Part shown: positions 10,033 to 21,173 of the stretch, piece by piece
Position numbering within the stretch: position 1 is the first letter of the stretch
Layout: each line of letters opens with the position of its first letter
NCBI GenBank assembly: GCA_037367355.1
Contig: CM074700.1
Coordinates: 434,001-498,000, forward strand
Source of the DNA: Neoscytalidium dimidiatum
Taxonomy: Eukaryota > Ascomycota > Dothideomycetes > Botryosphaeriales > Botryosphaeriaceae
DNA length: 64,000 nucleotides
Direction of reading: 5' to 3'
Program-made: the position numbers and the translations under genes
Notes under the pieces: model-generated
Seen by the model: only the letters and a program-made list of their open reading frames with translations
Databases searched by the model: none
What the model was told of the DNA's origin: nothing

Positions 10033-11634
10033 AGTGGAGTGTTTTCTTTTGGTTTTTTTTTTTTTTTTTTTAAATCTGGTGTGGGTTGGTATGGCTGAAC
10101 GACTTTTTTTTTTGTTTACTTGACATGATACCGAACCGAGCGAGGTTTCTCTCCTTTACTGTCTTTTGGAGGAAAGGTTGTACATACGGAAACACTACCA
10201 GGGGCTTTATATGTGAAAGGGGAGGCTCAATCCTTTTAGAGGCATTGTATTTAGGACCTCGGTGGATAAGGATGAATCTCGTAGGTTTTGTATTGTTTAT
10301 TCATGAAGTCTATGTTTGGAGCAGAGCTGATTGTGAGGATACAAAATAATGTACATGGGGAGTTGCTAAATGATGACGACGGACTCGTACTTGAAGGCTT
10401 CGAAATGAGCCCTCCACCCTCGATGGGTGGCGACTGGAAAACCTCAGCACGACAGTACTCGCCTTCTTGTCGACCGCTCGGGACGAGAAGTAGGCCAGAT
10501 ATTGTATCTCGAGCCTGCTCCCAGGTGAGATAATGGACTTTTGATCTCCGCCATGGCAAGGAGCATAAGGAGGCACCGGTTGTGACAGCCAATAGCAAAT
10601 CTTTTCCAGGATCTGTGTCGCAAACAGATAGCAATGGACAGTTGCTACTATAACTCAAGTCAAAGCCTTTATAGTCCATTCTACATTGCGCGACAAAATC
10701 AATTCCCGGACCAGATCTCCCAGAAGCCACTATCTCCTCCAGCCTGGTTTTGAAAAGTTTTCCTCTTAGAAAGATTGCTTGTGTTGCCTCTCACTTTGAG
10801 TAGTCAGCGAGCAAGCGTCGTTCCAGTACTCGAAAGTCACCCTACTGGCGCGACAAAGCCAACTCTACGATGGAGCTACGTAGCCTAGGGATCCTGGTAC
10901 AGCTAGGGCCGTATGGAAATCGTGCCCCTGCCATAGCAAACCACGATGCAAGTCTATTCTCCATAGATCAGCCAGATAAGTATCCTACGTGGTGCTTGCA
11001 AGTAAGTGTGCCAAAAGCCGAGATTGCGGGAGGCGTGTCTTGGATAAATGTGAAGTCACGACGAGCATAATCCTTGAACAGAGAATACCAAGTTCTGTAG
11101 GCACCTCCGCGATCAAAATAATGCAATCATATTTTGCTTCGTCTTTCACTTCTTTGTGAGAGCTCGGGACAATAGTGGCCAGCACAGTGCCAATGTACTG
11201 TAGTTCTGTCGAAATATAAAGCACGCCGCGAAAAAAATGATGCAACAAACATCCAACCTCGACGGGCCCACTTGGTGTTGTCAACGCCGTGATATAATGT
11301 GCCACATTGCTCGCTAATAAAATACGATCCGTGGACGCTCTTGTTGAGTGAGGAGTGAAACTCAACACGGATCATTGATTCTGGTGAACGGGTCAGGAAT
11401 CCATCATGGCATGATTTGGCGACGGATGGGACAACTGTACGACTACGCTTTCCGCTCTGCGGTCCACAACCAAGCACTGGGGCCCGGTCAGCGTTATACA
11501 ATTCGAGAGCCATTTAGGTGAACGCCACTAGAATCTATTTTTGTTGAATGATAGAAATCTGACAAAAGGACAGATAGCTGGGATCCAGAAACTGTAGGTT
11601 AGTAATACCATACCATTCAGCAGGCGGAGCAGGC
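10033..11634. other. Intergenic region downstream of the flippase, including decayed DNA
   Basis: A poly-T tract at about 10,054-10,070 lies just past the flippase stop. No gene with recognisable features was found. The stretch 10,860-11,634 lies upstream of the agmatinase relic, where the missing N-terminal half should be, but I could not recover family motifs in any frame, so it has either decayed or been replaced. Confidence 0.45.
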
Positions 11635-12325
11635 TGGAACTGACCAAAAGACTATGAAGGCGGTGGCATCTCCCACTGTGCGTAAGTGAACCCATCTTCC
11701 CTACCCGATGAGGCGCAAGACTCACCTCACTGTAGAATGCAGGAGTGTGAACCACGGAACTTTCCTCCATATTGCCCATGAAGGCCTCATCAGCAACCAT
11801 TCCATCCATGACTGCACCAGAACGCCTGTCTTTGGACCACATGACGACATGCGTAATGACATCCGTTGTGGGTTCCATATCGTGAAGGCTTCCGAAATTG
11901 ATCATGTTGGTGTGCGAGGTGTGGTGGAAAGCATAAAGCAAAGGGTCAAGAATTCTAGGGTCTGTATCAGCGTCGATATAGACGTGCTGGATCCAACTTC
12001 TGCGCCGGGTGAGTGAGGTTTGCGACAAGTGGGAGTGGAAAACCTCGCTGACAGATCTTGCAAAGAGCCACTGGCACGGCTGAGGTCGGAGGCTGGTCTA
12101 CGCGAGAGCTGCTTGCCATGCTTAACGGATTGGCTGGTTTAGAGGTTGTGGGTGCTGATGTTGGTGAGTCAAGCTACCCCTGAGCCGGCTGGTGCTCTGA
12201 AGATTTTTAACATTTTTCTAGTCGAGGTGTCCCCGCCATATGACAACGCTGGAGAAACAGCCGTGATTGCAGCCGCTCAGATGGCACACATATTGCTCGC
12301 AATGATGGTAAGAAAGCCTATTTGA
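11635..12325 (+). pseudogene. Agmatinase/arginase-family relic (C-terminal half)
   Basis: Four collinear exon remnants encode the C-terminal half of a ureohydrolase: 11,635-11,681, 11,743-12,008, 12,068-12,163 and 12,222-12,325, separated by GT-AG introns of 61, 59 and 58 bp whose phases all fit. Visible family motifs are GGGISH, VNHGTFLHIAHE, the metal-binding SVDIDVLDP, GGWSTRELL and a VVGADVVEVSPPYD end; the frame closes in MVRKPI-stop. Agmatinases and arginases hydrolyse agmatine or arginine to urea using two Mn2+ ions held by His and Asp residues. Reasons to call it broken: an in-frame TGA at 11,641-11,643, no recognisable N-terminal half with the GGDH metal motif, and substitutions in the region after VNHGTF. 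The perfect splice sites and long open exon 2 suggest that loss was recent. A frame-saving alternative start inside exon 2 is possible but would lack half the active site. Confidence 0.8.
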
Positions 12326-12775
12326 AGTGTTGTAAAATAGGCTGTCTGGAGACTTTCACACAACATGGTTCCGGAGACGGCAACTCTGGAAGCTTGTGGT
12401 GGGCGGGCATCGAGACGCCTGACAGTAGGACTAGCTCCATCATCCCTATGAAATTCTTGACCGATATTATATTTAGGATAAGGAGTAATTCAACTATCCG
12501 CTACCATGCGACCTAACAAAGCAGATTGTGATTCTAGCTCCTTTAATCCCAGAAGGCTACTGATTGGCTTGTAGATGCCTATGCAAAGCATTAATGGAGC
12601 AATTTCAAAGAAAATTCACCAAAGAAAGACATTTTCAGTGACATACGTCATTATCAACTGCATATAGGATGTCTAGATAAGCAGGAATATAAAGTACATA
12701 GCACTGAACTCCGAATAAAGATTTTTTTAAAAAAAAAAAGGAGAATAGAGACGTAACAATCCGTCGTTTCCAGCT
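12326..12775. other. Intergenic, agmatinase relic to C2H2 gene 3' end
   Basis: AT-richer spacer between two convergent units; contains a poly-A run at about 12,728-12,740. No gene or RNA seen. Confidence 0.5.
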
Positions 12776-14121
12776 TCAATCCAACCCAAGCCTAAACAAC
12801 TGGCAATGGGAGACAGAAGGCAATGGCTCTTGCAGCAATTGTTCCTCAAACCATGCTGGAAGCAGGAAATCGGTCTGAAAACCTTGCGCCATTACTGAGT
12901 TTATAGTGTGTTGCGGCGCAAGACTGTTCCCCCAGTCCTTGTTGCTGCAGCCCGAATGCTGAGCGCTTGCGCTGTCTCCAGCATCCCAGAAAGTCCCTGC
13001 GGAGGAGGCCTGGTTCATAGTGGCGCTGACAGCTGTCGCAAGTGAGAGATCTGCGTAAGGGTGGGAAGGCTGCGTAGATGCGTTTGATGGCGTCAACGGG
13101 GTTTCATGATTTTCTCCGGGCGATGAAGAATCCTGCGGTGACGGTGTTGACAGTTCGGGCGTGCGGCTCTCTGTCGCATAGCACGTACAATACTCGTCAA
13201 ACAATTGTGTCTGAGTGGAGGAGAAAAGCTCCTCAACTCCGCGTCGTTGCTCTGCAGTCAATTGAAGGCCCTCTGCTGCTGCATTAACCCGGTCCTGCAA
13301 GATCCGATGCCCTTTCAGCCTCATGAAGGCTTTAAAGTCTCCGAGTGAAGCCGTGTTGGGTCTAGATTGGTCTCTGGTGTCTAGTGGAATGTGTCAGGCA
13401 TTGAAATAAAATCGGCAGAGGTGATTGCTTACATGGAGATGGTACGTCTCGATCGTGAGGGAAGAGGATGCGATAAATCGACTTCCATTTTTCCTCCTCG
13501 CTTTCCTCACCGTTCCGCTTCCTGCTTTTTAAGCGTATGAATTGCTCTGGTGTTATACCTTCTAAAGGAGCTTCGATTACTTTACAGCTTTGCTCACTTC
13601 GCAGATGTATGTTGACGTCCTCCTGCTTTTCGAAGGTTTGACCACATCTGGGGCATTGCGACCCGGACTGTAAGTGACGCCTATACAAATGTTCCCTGTT
13701 GCATATAATGTTAATCAATGAAGTATGTATGATGTTTGTTTGATCCTTGAACTTACTTTAGACGGGATGTGTCAAGAAACCCAGGATGGACGCAGGAAGA
13801 ATGGATGTGGCGCGAACGGGGATCTCTCATGAAGTACGGGCATGGCAATCTTTCTCCTACTGACTCTTCCATAGACGGTTCTTGTCCCGCTGGACTGTGT
13901 CTCCTCTTCTTGTTGGAAGTTTTATATGCATCTGGATCGTCGATGTTACGGGCTCTTTTTCGGTGAGCCGGTTTGGCACTCTGAGTGCGTGTCATGGCTT
14001 CTGCTATAGGGCTGACGAGATTGTACGGCTGCTTCGATGTGACAGGAGCGCCTTGGCGCTCGGACTCTGTGGTGTTGTGGTGGTGGTGATGGTGCTTAGA
14101 AGCCGATGTTTGGTTGCGCAT
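12776..14121 (-). CDS. C2H2-type zinc-finger protein of the fungal HLYRRH family
   Basis: Three exons on the minus strand: 14,121-13,757, 13,695-13,433 and 13,380-12,776, with introns of 61 and 52 bp (GTAAGT...CAG and GTAAGC...TAG); together 411 codons, in frame throughout, 410 residues. The N-terminus has a six-residue His run and a basic patch (KKRRH near 71-75). Residues about 94-155 carry the recognisable core: CPYF, a spaced second Cys near 110, EHLYRRH, then CPRCGQTF and a paired His/Cys (HLRSEQSC). This is followed by PLEGITPEQ and EEKWKSIYRILFP, a tail shared by a large family of fungal proteins of unknown function whose N-terminal part is usually variable. The C-terminal ~200 residues are Ser/Thr/Gln-rich, as in activation regions. 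A DNA-binding or RNA-binding role is an inference from the zinc ligands only. Confidence 0.8.
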
Positions 14122-14324
14122 GCATATGGTGCCACGTGAGTTTATCCCTCTCTACGTGGCATGGAACCCAGCATTCTGGTGATCGGTAGGTATGGAGTGG
14201 AGGGCGGTCCGCCTCAGCCACTCTGTTGTTGGATTCCTGCATTTGGGCGAAGACGGTGAAGGCTTCTGATTATAAGCCGGGCGCATGTTAGCGGTTGGGG
14301 AGAATCTTTCTTTACCTTGTTTTT

Positions 14325-14813
14325 TCATGGTATCGCCCAAGCTACGTTTTTGTCGCAAGTGGCGAAGTAGGTGCAATGCTCGATGGCTACGCAATGGTTA
14401 CTGACTTGAATACACAAGGTGGAGAGCCGAACATACGAGGCGGAAAGCAAAGCGGTCGACTGTTTTTGAGCTTCAAGCCTGGTGATCCGAACGTTTGGAC
14501 ATCTGACGCCGCGGACTCTTCCATGCTGCGCGCAACCAGCGAACCCGTCGCCGTCAGATGTCCAGACGTCCGCATCGCCATGCTTGTGTTGAAGTTGTTC
14601 CAACAGGAGCGAAAGCTCTGAAACCTCCCGGGAAATCGTCAGAAGCTCCAAAGGCATCTCCCCATGGCTTTTTCTCGGCTGCCAACCGTCTCGGCCATCG
14701 AGCTTTGCCTGCATTGTCACGAAATCGCCACAAAATGGGACGAATGTGAGCACAGACCCGATTAGGAGCGGATCCATATCGGGTGGCTTCAGCTCGGCGG
14801 AGATCGTTGGCAT
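14325..14813 (-). CDS. Doubtful small gene or relic; weak likeness to a fungal NLR/STAND N-terminus
   Basis: A 162-codon minus-strand frame. The internal MDPLLIGSVLTFVPF start and the later LTISREVSELSLLLEQLQ segment resemble the helical N-terminal domain that precedes NACHT or other domains in many fungal STAND proteins, which typically begin MDPLS... and contain an EV-x-x-L-x-x-L-L-x-x-L helix. After about residue 85 the frame runs through one arm and the loop of an inverted repeat and loses any likeness to a protein family. No downstream domain follows. I consider it a fragment or a chance frame. Confidence 0.2.
   Translation of the reverse strand: MPTISAELKPPDMDPLLIGSVLTFVPFCGDFVTMQAKLDGRDGWQPRKSHGEMPLELLTISREVSELSLLLEQLQHKHGDADVWTSDGDGFAGCAQHGRVRGVRCPNVRITRLEAQKQSTALLSASYVRLSTLCIQVSNHCVAIEHCTYFATCDKNVAWAIP
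14481..14579. repeat. Imperfect inverted repeat with ~33-bp arms
   Basis: Arm 14,481-14,514 (containing TTTGGACATCTGACG) and arm 14,547-14,579 (containing CGTCAGATGTCCAGA) are reverse complements with a few mismatches, separated by a loop of about 32 bp. Weaker complementarity seems to continue outside the arms (CTTCAAGC against GCTTGTGTTGAAG). It could fold as a long hairpin in RNA or be a small foldback element. Confidence 0.75.
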
Positions 14814-15945
14814 ACCCAGATGAAAAGGGTGTGGATATAATGCAAGGAGGAACGGAATCGAGGTGCAAGAGGATCGTTGCAGTAAGGTTGTATAGACGAT
14901 GGTTGGAATGGCAACTCGGTACTCTTTGTGCTAGTCCATTGATTTTTCAAATCCAATCCTATTGCCTTCTCGGAGAACGAGGAGCGGGGTAAGGCAGCCG
15001 TTTTAAAAGAGCTGAGACGGCCGCGAGGCTGAAGCGCGCAACTGCGCAAAACTTCGCTACTGCGAGGAAAGCTTTGACCCCGGCTGCATTTGACCCGTGA
15101 CGCCTCGCGTCATCAGATTCAAGTGACCTATCATCTCTGGAGTTGTCCCCGGTATAGATACTCGGTGAGCTGGAACCGCCATTCTCAGCCTCGTGACGCG
15201 TAAAGCCTATCGTATGACACTGATCATAACGCCTATTGGATGATTGTGATCGAATATTGCAGCGCCGAGTGACCCCAATAGGATTGTTCAAGTCTACCCA
15301 CCAGAACTGGCCAGACAAGATGCAGGCGGGAATAACAAATCCATAAATAGCATGCTCACGGCTTAATAACGTTACTCTACTGCTAAACGGACGGTGCCAA
15401 TCCCTAACCGGCTACGACCCACCCCTCCGGACCATTGTCACGATTACGCACGGGTCAGATCAGATCTAGATTCGATTGCAGATTTTGAAGATCTCCTATC
15501 CGCACCCAGATTCTGACCCTTGCCCCGACAAAGCTTGATCGGAAGCCAAAAAACAGAACCCAAACGAGAGTAGAAGCCGGGGTATCATACCGGAGAACGC
15601 TTTGGAAGCGATCGAATCAGAAAACAATACGCCACATATCTCTTTTCGTCACCCTGCCTCGAGGACCCGATTCCAAAGCCATTGAAAAGACGGGAGGCGT
15701 ACTCCTTACGAAAAACAAGAAATGTGGGAAGGTGTGGAGAAAAACACCAGGCGCTCATGACCGCCGGCTTGCCTGCATCTTCTAATAATCCTACACTTTA
15801 TGCAACACGGAAACAGGAAAAAAAAACCCCCGATGCTAATCATTAACAAGCGCCGCTATAGCCAAACGCTTTCATTATCCAAGGATAGGTGGTGTTTCAC
15901 GCCAATCCTCATCTTAGCTCAAAAAGCCAGTCTCATGCAAGTCAC

Positions 15946-17435
15946 TCACGCCAACACGGCCTTCCCGACGCCCCAATCCTCACCCTCGCCCTCAGGCCAC
16001 TCCACCGTCCTCTTCTCTGGCTTGTGAATTCGCACGCACCACAAGAAGTAGTCCTCCAGCGCGAGAAGGTTCAGCAGCACGCCGTTACCGGTCCACGCGA
16101 GGCCGCAGACGATCGCGCCAGCGACGGCGTCGAGGATGAAGTGGTTGGCGGTGGCGACGATGGCGATCAGAATGGTCAGCGGGTAGGCGATCCCGACGGC
16201 GACGCACAGCAGGCGGCGCGGTGAGGGGAGGCGCAGGCGAAGCGAGTTGGTGAGGCGGATGGAGAGCGAACGGCGGTGGTGGGGCGGCAGCGGGATGGTC
16301 AGGATGGTGAGGCCGATGAGGAGGGAGTAGCCGAAGTGGAGGGAGGGCATGGCGGCTGTGCATAGAATGTTAGCATGGCTGTTGGCTGTTTTTCCCCCCT
16401 TGTGGATGGGTTCAAAACTTACCGTATTGGTTGCAGAATTTGTTCTGGGTCCACACGCTGCTCTCGCCGCCTTCGCCGTGCACGGTGTCGACGAAGCCAA
16501 ACTTGCGGGCCTCGTCGCCGACGGGGCCCTTGACGTTCTTGTCGCTGAGGAGGCGCGGCGGCATGCACGGCCAGAGAGTGAAGACGATGAAGGCGATCAG
16601 GTTGCAGACGGCCATGGTCCTCCTGCGAGCTTCGTAGAGAGCGGGTCCAGCAGGGCTGCCCTCGATGCTCGCGATGCTCTTGCCGGGCTGGCGCTCGCCG
16701 AGGCGGTTACGAGTGGTTGTGAAGTAGTAGAGCCAGACGAGGAAGAGGATGGTGCCGGGGATGTGGATGAATGAGTAGATGCGGTTGATCCAGATCATGA
16801 CGGTCGGGTACTGCAGGAAGTAGCGCTGCACGTCCAGCTCCCAGAAGATGTGCAGCTTCTGCTCGATGTGGATGAGCTGGAGCGCATGCTTACGGGCGAC
16901 GTTGACGGTGCCTTCGACGAGGGTGAGAGCAGTGAAAGCGCGGCCCAATTGGTAGACCTGGAGAGAGTCAGTTCAAACGTGCTAAGTACCCTGTCCAGGC
17001 AAGGAACGTGGGCGCAAGCAAAAATGCGGGGGAAAAGGAACGTACCCAGTAGATCAGGGCCCAATACCAAGCCTCAACCAAGAAGGGGAATTTTTGCAGT
17101 AACCGACTTAGGAAGCGGTCCTGGAAGACACGCGTGTTTGGCGACGTCACAGTGGTCCGGAAGCCGAGCACGCGCAGCTCACGTTTCCGCCATTTGGGCT
17201 CGGTGTTGGTGGCGAGCAGCGAGGGCGAGCTGGCACGCGGCGAGAGCAGGCCGTCTGCGGGCGTGGGGCTCTCCATGCCCGACTCCAGGCTGTCTGGCGA
17301 GCCGCTGCGCACATGGTTGCTACGGCGGGCCGAACGGGAGGCGAAGAGGCGGTAGTCCGAGTTGCGATTCACCCAAGTGCCGCCGAACAGCAGGCTGACC
17401 ACGACGAGTGGTTCTATGAAGGCGCCTGCGCCCAT
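15946..17435 (-). CDS. PAP2-superfamily integral membrane protein (inositolphosphotransferase-like)
   Basis: Three exons on the minus strand: 17,435-17,046, 16,957-16,423 and 16,355-15,946, with introns of 88 and 67 bp that fit in phase; 444 residues. The protein has several hydrophobic helices and a Ser-rich cytosolic segment around residues 35-75. The catalytic marks of the PAP2_3 group (fungal Aur1/Ipt1-like inositolphosphotransferases and relatives) are present: MPSLHFGYS with His315, and NHFILD with His380 and Asp384, the acid phosphatase/transferase triad. Such proteins transfer or remove phosphate-linked head groups on lipids in Golgi or ER membranes. It is not a close match to Aur1 itself as I remember it, so the substrate is unknown. 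The ATG at 17,435 gives a hydrophobic first segment, LVVVSLLFGG. No sign of damage. Confidence 0.85.
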
Positions 17436-17767
17436 GTTTGCCGTAGAATGTCGATGCTACCGTAGATTGAAGGGAGGAGCGTGAACAGGCGGTGGGACGA
17501 TATGTACACTTTCGAGCAGGCGGCGAGGCTAGGATATTATGTGTCGAGTGCTAGGCTCAGCGGTTCGCAGTGTGGTGACGTCTTCTGGACTGATGACGAA
17601 CAAGGAAAGGCTGGCGGCTGCTCGGAGTGGCACGCGACACCGGCAGGCACGATCGAACAACAAGAGGAAGAAAGAAGGAACAAATGAGCTTGAAGGCGCG
17701 CTGGACAAGCTAAGTAGTACAAAGGCTGGTGGGTCAGCGCGGAGGAATCTTAGTCGGCTGGGCGCGG

Positions 17768-17826
17768 GCAACGGGCAGCGGGCAGCGGGCAGCGGGCAGC
17801 GGGCAGCGGGCAGCGGGCAGCGGGCA
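17768..17826. repeat. 7-bp minisatellite, unit CGGGCAG
   Basis: About eight head-to-tail copies of CGGGCAG, the first slightly divergent. The unit is not a multiple of three, which speaks against a coding repeat. Confidence 0.95.
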
Positions 17827-18520
17827 GGCATTATTGTATTACTACTCCGTGCAGCAGCTCGTCCCGTTGGCACAATTTTGTCCTGGGCCGGCAGCTGGCA
17901 GCAGCCGAGACTCCGGAATGAGAAGCGGTGCGGCCTGCGTCATGCTGACTGGCTGGCAGGCAAAGCTTCGCGCGTCTGCAACGAGACGGGTGGGTGCAGC
18001 TTTGGTGGATTGAGGCTAGCGCAGGCCTCAGGACGAGGATCAAGGCTCGGGGCCGGATGGCGCGGACCCGACGGTCTCGCACGAACAGCGATAGAAGAGA
18101 TAGCAGCGAGGCCGCCGGGGTTGTCGTTGGCTGGGCTGGCGGCACACGACCTGAGAGCTTCCAGGCATGGGCTGCACGCGATCACCGCCCGGATGTGTCG
18201 GCCGCCAAGCCTCGCTCGGGCCCGCCATCGTCTTCGCAGTCACACAAAAAAAAAAAAAAAAAACGAATGCCCATGCCCTTGCCCATATCCAGCTGCAGGA
18301 CCCAGGACCCAGGACCCGCCGTGTGCCGGCGCGTCAGGCTGGCGACAACAGCGACGCGTTCCTTGCCCTGTGCCTGGCTGGCTGCTGCGATGTTGTGCCG
18401 CGATGCTGAACAGAGCGCGTCCGAGGCGAAGCGGAGCATGCAGGATGCAGGATGTGAGCGGAGAGGCAGACGAGACGAGACAGATAGGCCGGCATGGACG
18501 TGGACGGGGACATGCACATG

Positions 18521-18521
18521 G

Positions 18522-18552
<31 letters not shown>

Positions 18553-18556
18553 CGGG
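18521..18556. repeat. 6-bp microsatellite, unit GGGCAT
   Basis: About five to six tandem copies of GGGCAT, the last ending GGGCAC, lying in an open frame that is not considered a gene. Confidence 0.9.
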
Positions 18557-18859
18557 AGGTCAGAGCATCTGCCCTATGAGGGCGTTCGCCGGCAGGGCGG
18601 AAGCTCGTGGAAGCAAGCACCACACTAACACTAGCAGCCTGGCAGCCTGGCAGCCTGCGAGCTACCGCCCGCCCCGCTGAGGTACCGCCTATCCACCTCT
18701 CCGCCTTTTCGCCCGCTTGTTAGCCTCCAGGTGTGCTTGTTGCTTGCTGGACAGCCACCGCTAATCCCACGTTCTTCTGCTGACCTCCAAGATGCAACCC
18801 GATCCTTCGCAGGCAACAGCCACAGCCCGCGCCGTCGCTCACTGGTCCACGTCTTGCCC

Positions 18860-19243
18860 ATGGTAACAAAGCCCCATCACACAGGCGCCCCGCCACCGGT
18901 ATCACCTCAATCAGCCCCGTCAACGCCAAGCCTTTCAGGCTCCTTGCGGCGCAACAAGAATCGATCCGAATGGCAATCAGAAGAGAGCCGTCGGCGCCTC
19001 TCTGTCAGCATTCCACCGCACCAGCGGTCCGGCATTTTCGGCCGACGGACTCGACGGCTTCCGGACCTTAGCAATCTCCGACAGTCCATCCAGCGCTGTT
19101 GCTTTCGCCAGCGCCAACAGCCCACACTGCGAAGAGAGTGCATCGTGCCGAGTAAGCTTAATCCAAAGATGAGGACGCAGGTGCCGCTGCGCGCGCCGGA
19201 AAGCATGAGCAACGGACGACCCTTCGCCCACCTGCACTTCTAG
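18860..19243 (+). CDS. Doubtful small basic, Ser/Pro-rich protein
   Basis: A 127-codon frame starting MVTKPHHTGAPPPVSPQS and continuing through a Ser/Arg-rich stretch (SLSGSLRRNKNRSEWQ). The N-terminal part has the composition of disordered segments of fungal regulators, but the second half loses any plausible character, and no domain or partner exon was found. It could be the 5' exon of a gene with decayed downstream exons, or chance. Confidence 0.18.
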   Translation: MVTKPHHTGAPPPVSPQSAPSTPSLSGSLRRNKNRSEWQSEESRRRLSVSIPPHQRSGIFGRRTRRLPDLSNLRQSIQRCCFRQRQQPTLRRECIVPSKLNPKMRTQVPLRAPESMSNGRPFAHLHF

Positions 19244-20344
19244 GGATACTCACAGTCACAGCAATCCGTCAATCGGCGGCAACGGCCGGCTACGCCGTCT
19301 ACTGTGCAGGTCGCGCCGCCTTTTTCCCATGCCCGAGATGCCGACACGAAAGAGAGGACGAGACCCCGAGTTGCTGGCAGCCGGGGTATATACAGCCAAC
19401 AACGGACACCATCCCGAATACGACTACGATTTGCATCCACACCGCACCTCGCCGATTCCTGTACTATCCGCCCACATCCAGATGCTTCCGGATCCAGCCG
19501 GAATAATGCTTGCATATGCTTTTTACTCCACAGAAGGATGAGATCCCCAGATGTGATGGCCTTTTGCCGTTGAATCCCTCTTTCCCATTCGACGGCTGAT
19601 CTCGTCCTTCCGTCGTGCCATCTTTCTAATCTCCGTATAGTCTATCCATCTATCTCAGTCAGACTGACGCAAGCCCTTAGTGCCAATCCATCGAACACTC
19701 GCTTCACGTGAGTCAAATTAATAGCGAGACAGCAAAAGAACGATCGCCCCAAGGAAAGCTTTCCTCTGTTCTGAACAGGCAGCCCGAGGCGAGGGGGGAA
19801 AAATTGGATGAGACAGAAAATAACTGATCCACCGACACCTTAGATGCTTTGATCCCCCGGTGCTCTTACTGCCATTCCAAGCAACAGATCACACCGAAAC
19901 TTTTGACTTTGCAAAAATGGTCGAGAAGCCTTGGGTTTCCGGATGGCATCGGCCCGCCCCTCGTCACGCCACTGGCCCTGATCCTCGTTCCAACACGACA
20001 CCGTTGTCGCCGTTCCTCCGCAAAACGGGGAGTCTCCGTGCAAATCCCCACCTACGCCTGAAATTTCCATCTTTTCCGTCATGAACGCCCAATATTCCGT
20101 TTCAGCTCTTTTGCATCCCTTGTCTCTCCATCCACGATATTTCCCATCCTCCCCAATATCACACTTCCTACCTAACGACCACCTTTCCTGTCCCGCCCTC
20201 GTCCACTTCCATCTCTCTGTTGCACTATCCCGTGCTATCTTATCTTACACTATCTCATTAGCTAAATACCTGAGAAAAAAAAAAGAGAAAGACTTTCTAT
20301 ACGCCCTCTCCCCCACAAAACAAAGGCCTCACCTACCATCACCA

Positions 20345-21173
20345 TCACCACCACAACCACCCCACCGCCGCCACCCCCATCACCACGCCCGTCCCCCTTC
20401 TACTCCTCCCCGTCGCCACCGCCGCCCCCGCCGTACTCTCCACCTCCACGATCCGCGTCTCCGTCCGCGTCACAACGCCGTACCCCCACGTCCCTCCTCC
20501 CCCATCATCACCTCCCCCTCCGCTCGTCCAATGGTCCTGCAGTGCCACGCAGCTGGTCGGCGACTGCGTGAACACGGTCGGGCTCCACGCGATCGTCGAC
20601 CCGTCCGTCGCCGTCTGCGGAAGCCAGACGGTGGAGAGGGTTTCGGAGGAGGAGGACGCGTGGATGAGGGGCGAGGAGGTTTGCGGGGGGATGGTGGCGA
20701 AGGTGGTGGAGGTGCCGATGGTGAGGGTCGTGAAGGATGGGGCCAATTGGGAGTGGCTGGGGGAGGGGGATGTTGTTGTTGCTGGTAGCGATGGTAGCAG
20801 CGGGTCTGTTGCAGTAGGTGAAGAGGTGGATGGCAGGACGGTGGTCTCCGCGCGGGCTGGCTCTGCTATCGTCGTTGCTGTTTGCTGAGCGGGGTCGGCG
20901 TCCCAGGTCGCGGTTGCGGCGATGCTGCTCAGCTCCGCGGCCATGTCTGCGTCCGTGTCCGCTCCGGCTCCGGCATCGACGCCCTGGCGGATTCTGAGAG
21001 TCCGATGTCAGGATCGGGACGGCCAGGTTGGGTGGGCAGTAAGGTGGACATGAAAGGGCGACTTACTCGAGGTGAGCTGACGATCCAGGGTCTGCCGGTG
21101 GGGAAGAAGTAGTGGCGGAGGCCAGTGCTCCCGACAGGGCTACCGCTGCCGTGGTTATTGTGCGTGGACGCAT
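20345..21173 (-). CDS. Secreted Ser/Thr-rich protein, probably GPI-anchored
   Basis: Two exons on the minus strand, 21,173-21,067 and 20,993-20,345, joined across a 73-bp intron (GAGTAAGT donor, CTCTCAG acceptor); 252 codons including stop, 251 residues. The N-terminus MRPRTITTAAVALSGALASA is a clear signal peptide. The body is rich in Thr, Ser, Ala and Pro (repeated TTxSPS-like segments), as in O-glycosylated wall proteins, with two Cys or fewer in the mature part. The C-terminus ends in a small-residue stretch followed by GVVMGVAAVGWLWW, which fits a GPI-attachment signal. No enzymatic domain is visible, so a structural or adhesive wall role is inferred. The next minus-strand gene, GH16, also has a GPI signal, so two surface proteins lie side by side. 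Confidence 0.65.

Larger units (their letters stand above)
14122..15945. other. Intergenic region between the C2H2 and PAP2 genes
   Basis: Holds a doubtful open frame (14,325-14,813, minus) and an imperfect inverted repeat (14,481-14,579), both listed separately. The stretch 14,900-15,800 shows nothing recognisable. Confidence 0.4.
17436..20344. other. Repeat-rich non-coding stretch upstream of the PAP2 gene
   Basis: Contains simple repeats (listed separately), a 19-base poly-A tract near 18,245-18,263 and one doubtful small frame (18,860-19,243). A 346-codon plus-strand frame across 17,539-18,579 runs through the 7-bp and 6-bp repeats and is compositional, not a gene. From 19,250 to 20,340 nothing recognisable was found. 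Confidence 0.45.

Noticed and set aside
17539..18579. 346-codon plus-strand open frame
   Set aside because: It runs through 7-bp and 6-bp tandem repeats and a poly-A tract, has repeat-driven composition and no domain; overlapping frames on both strands are equally open.
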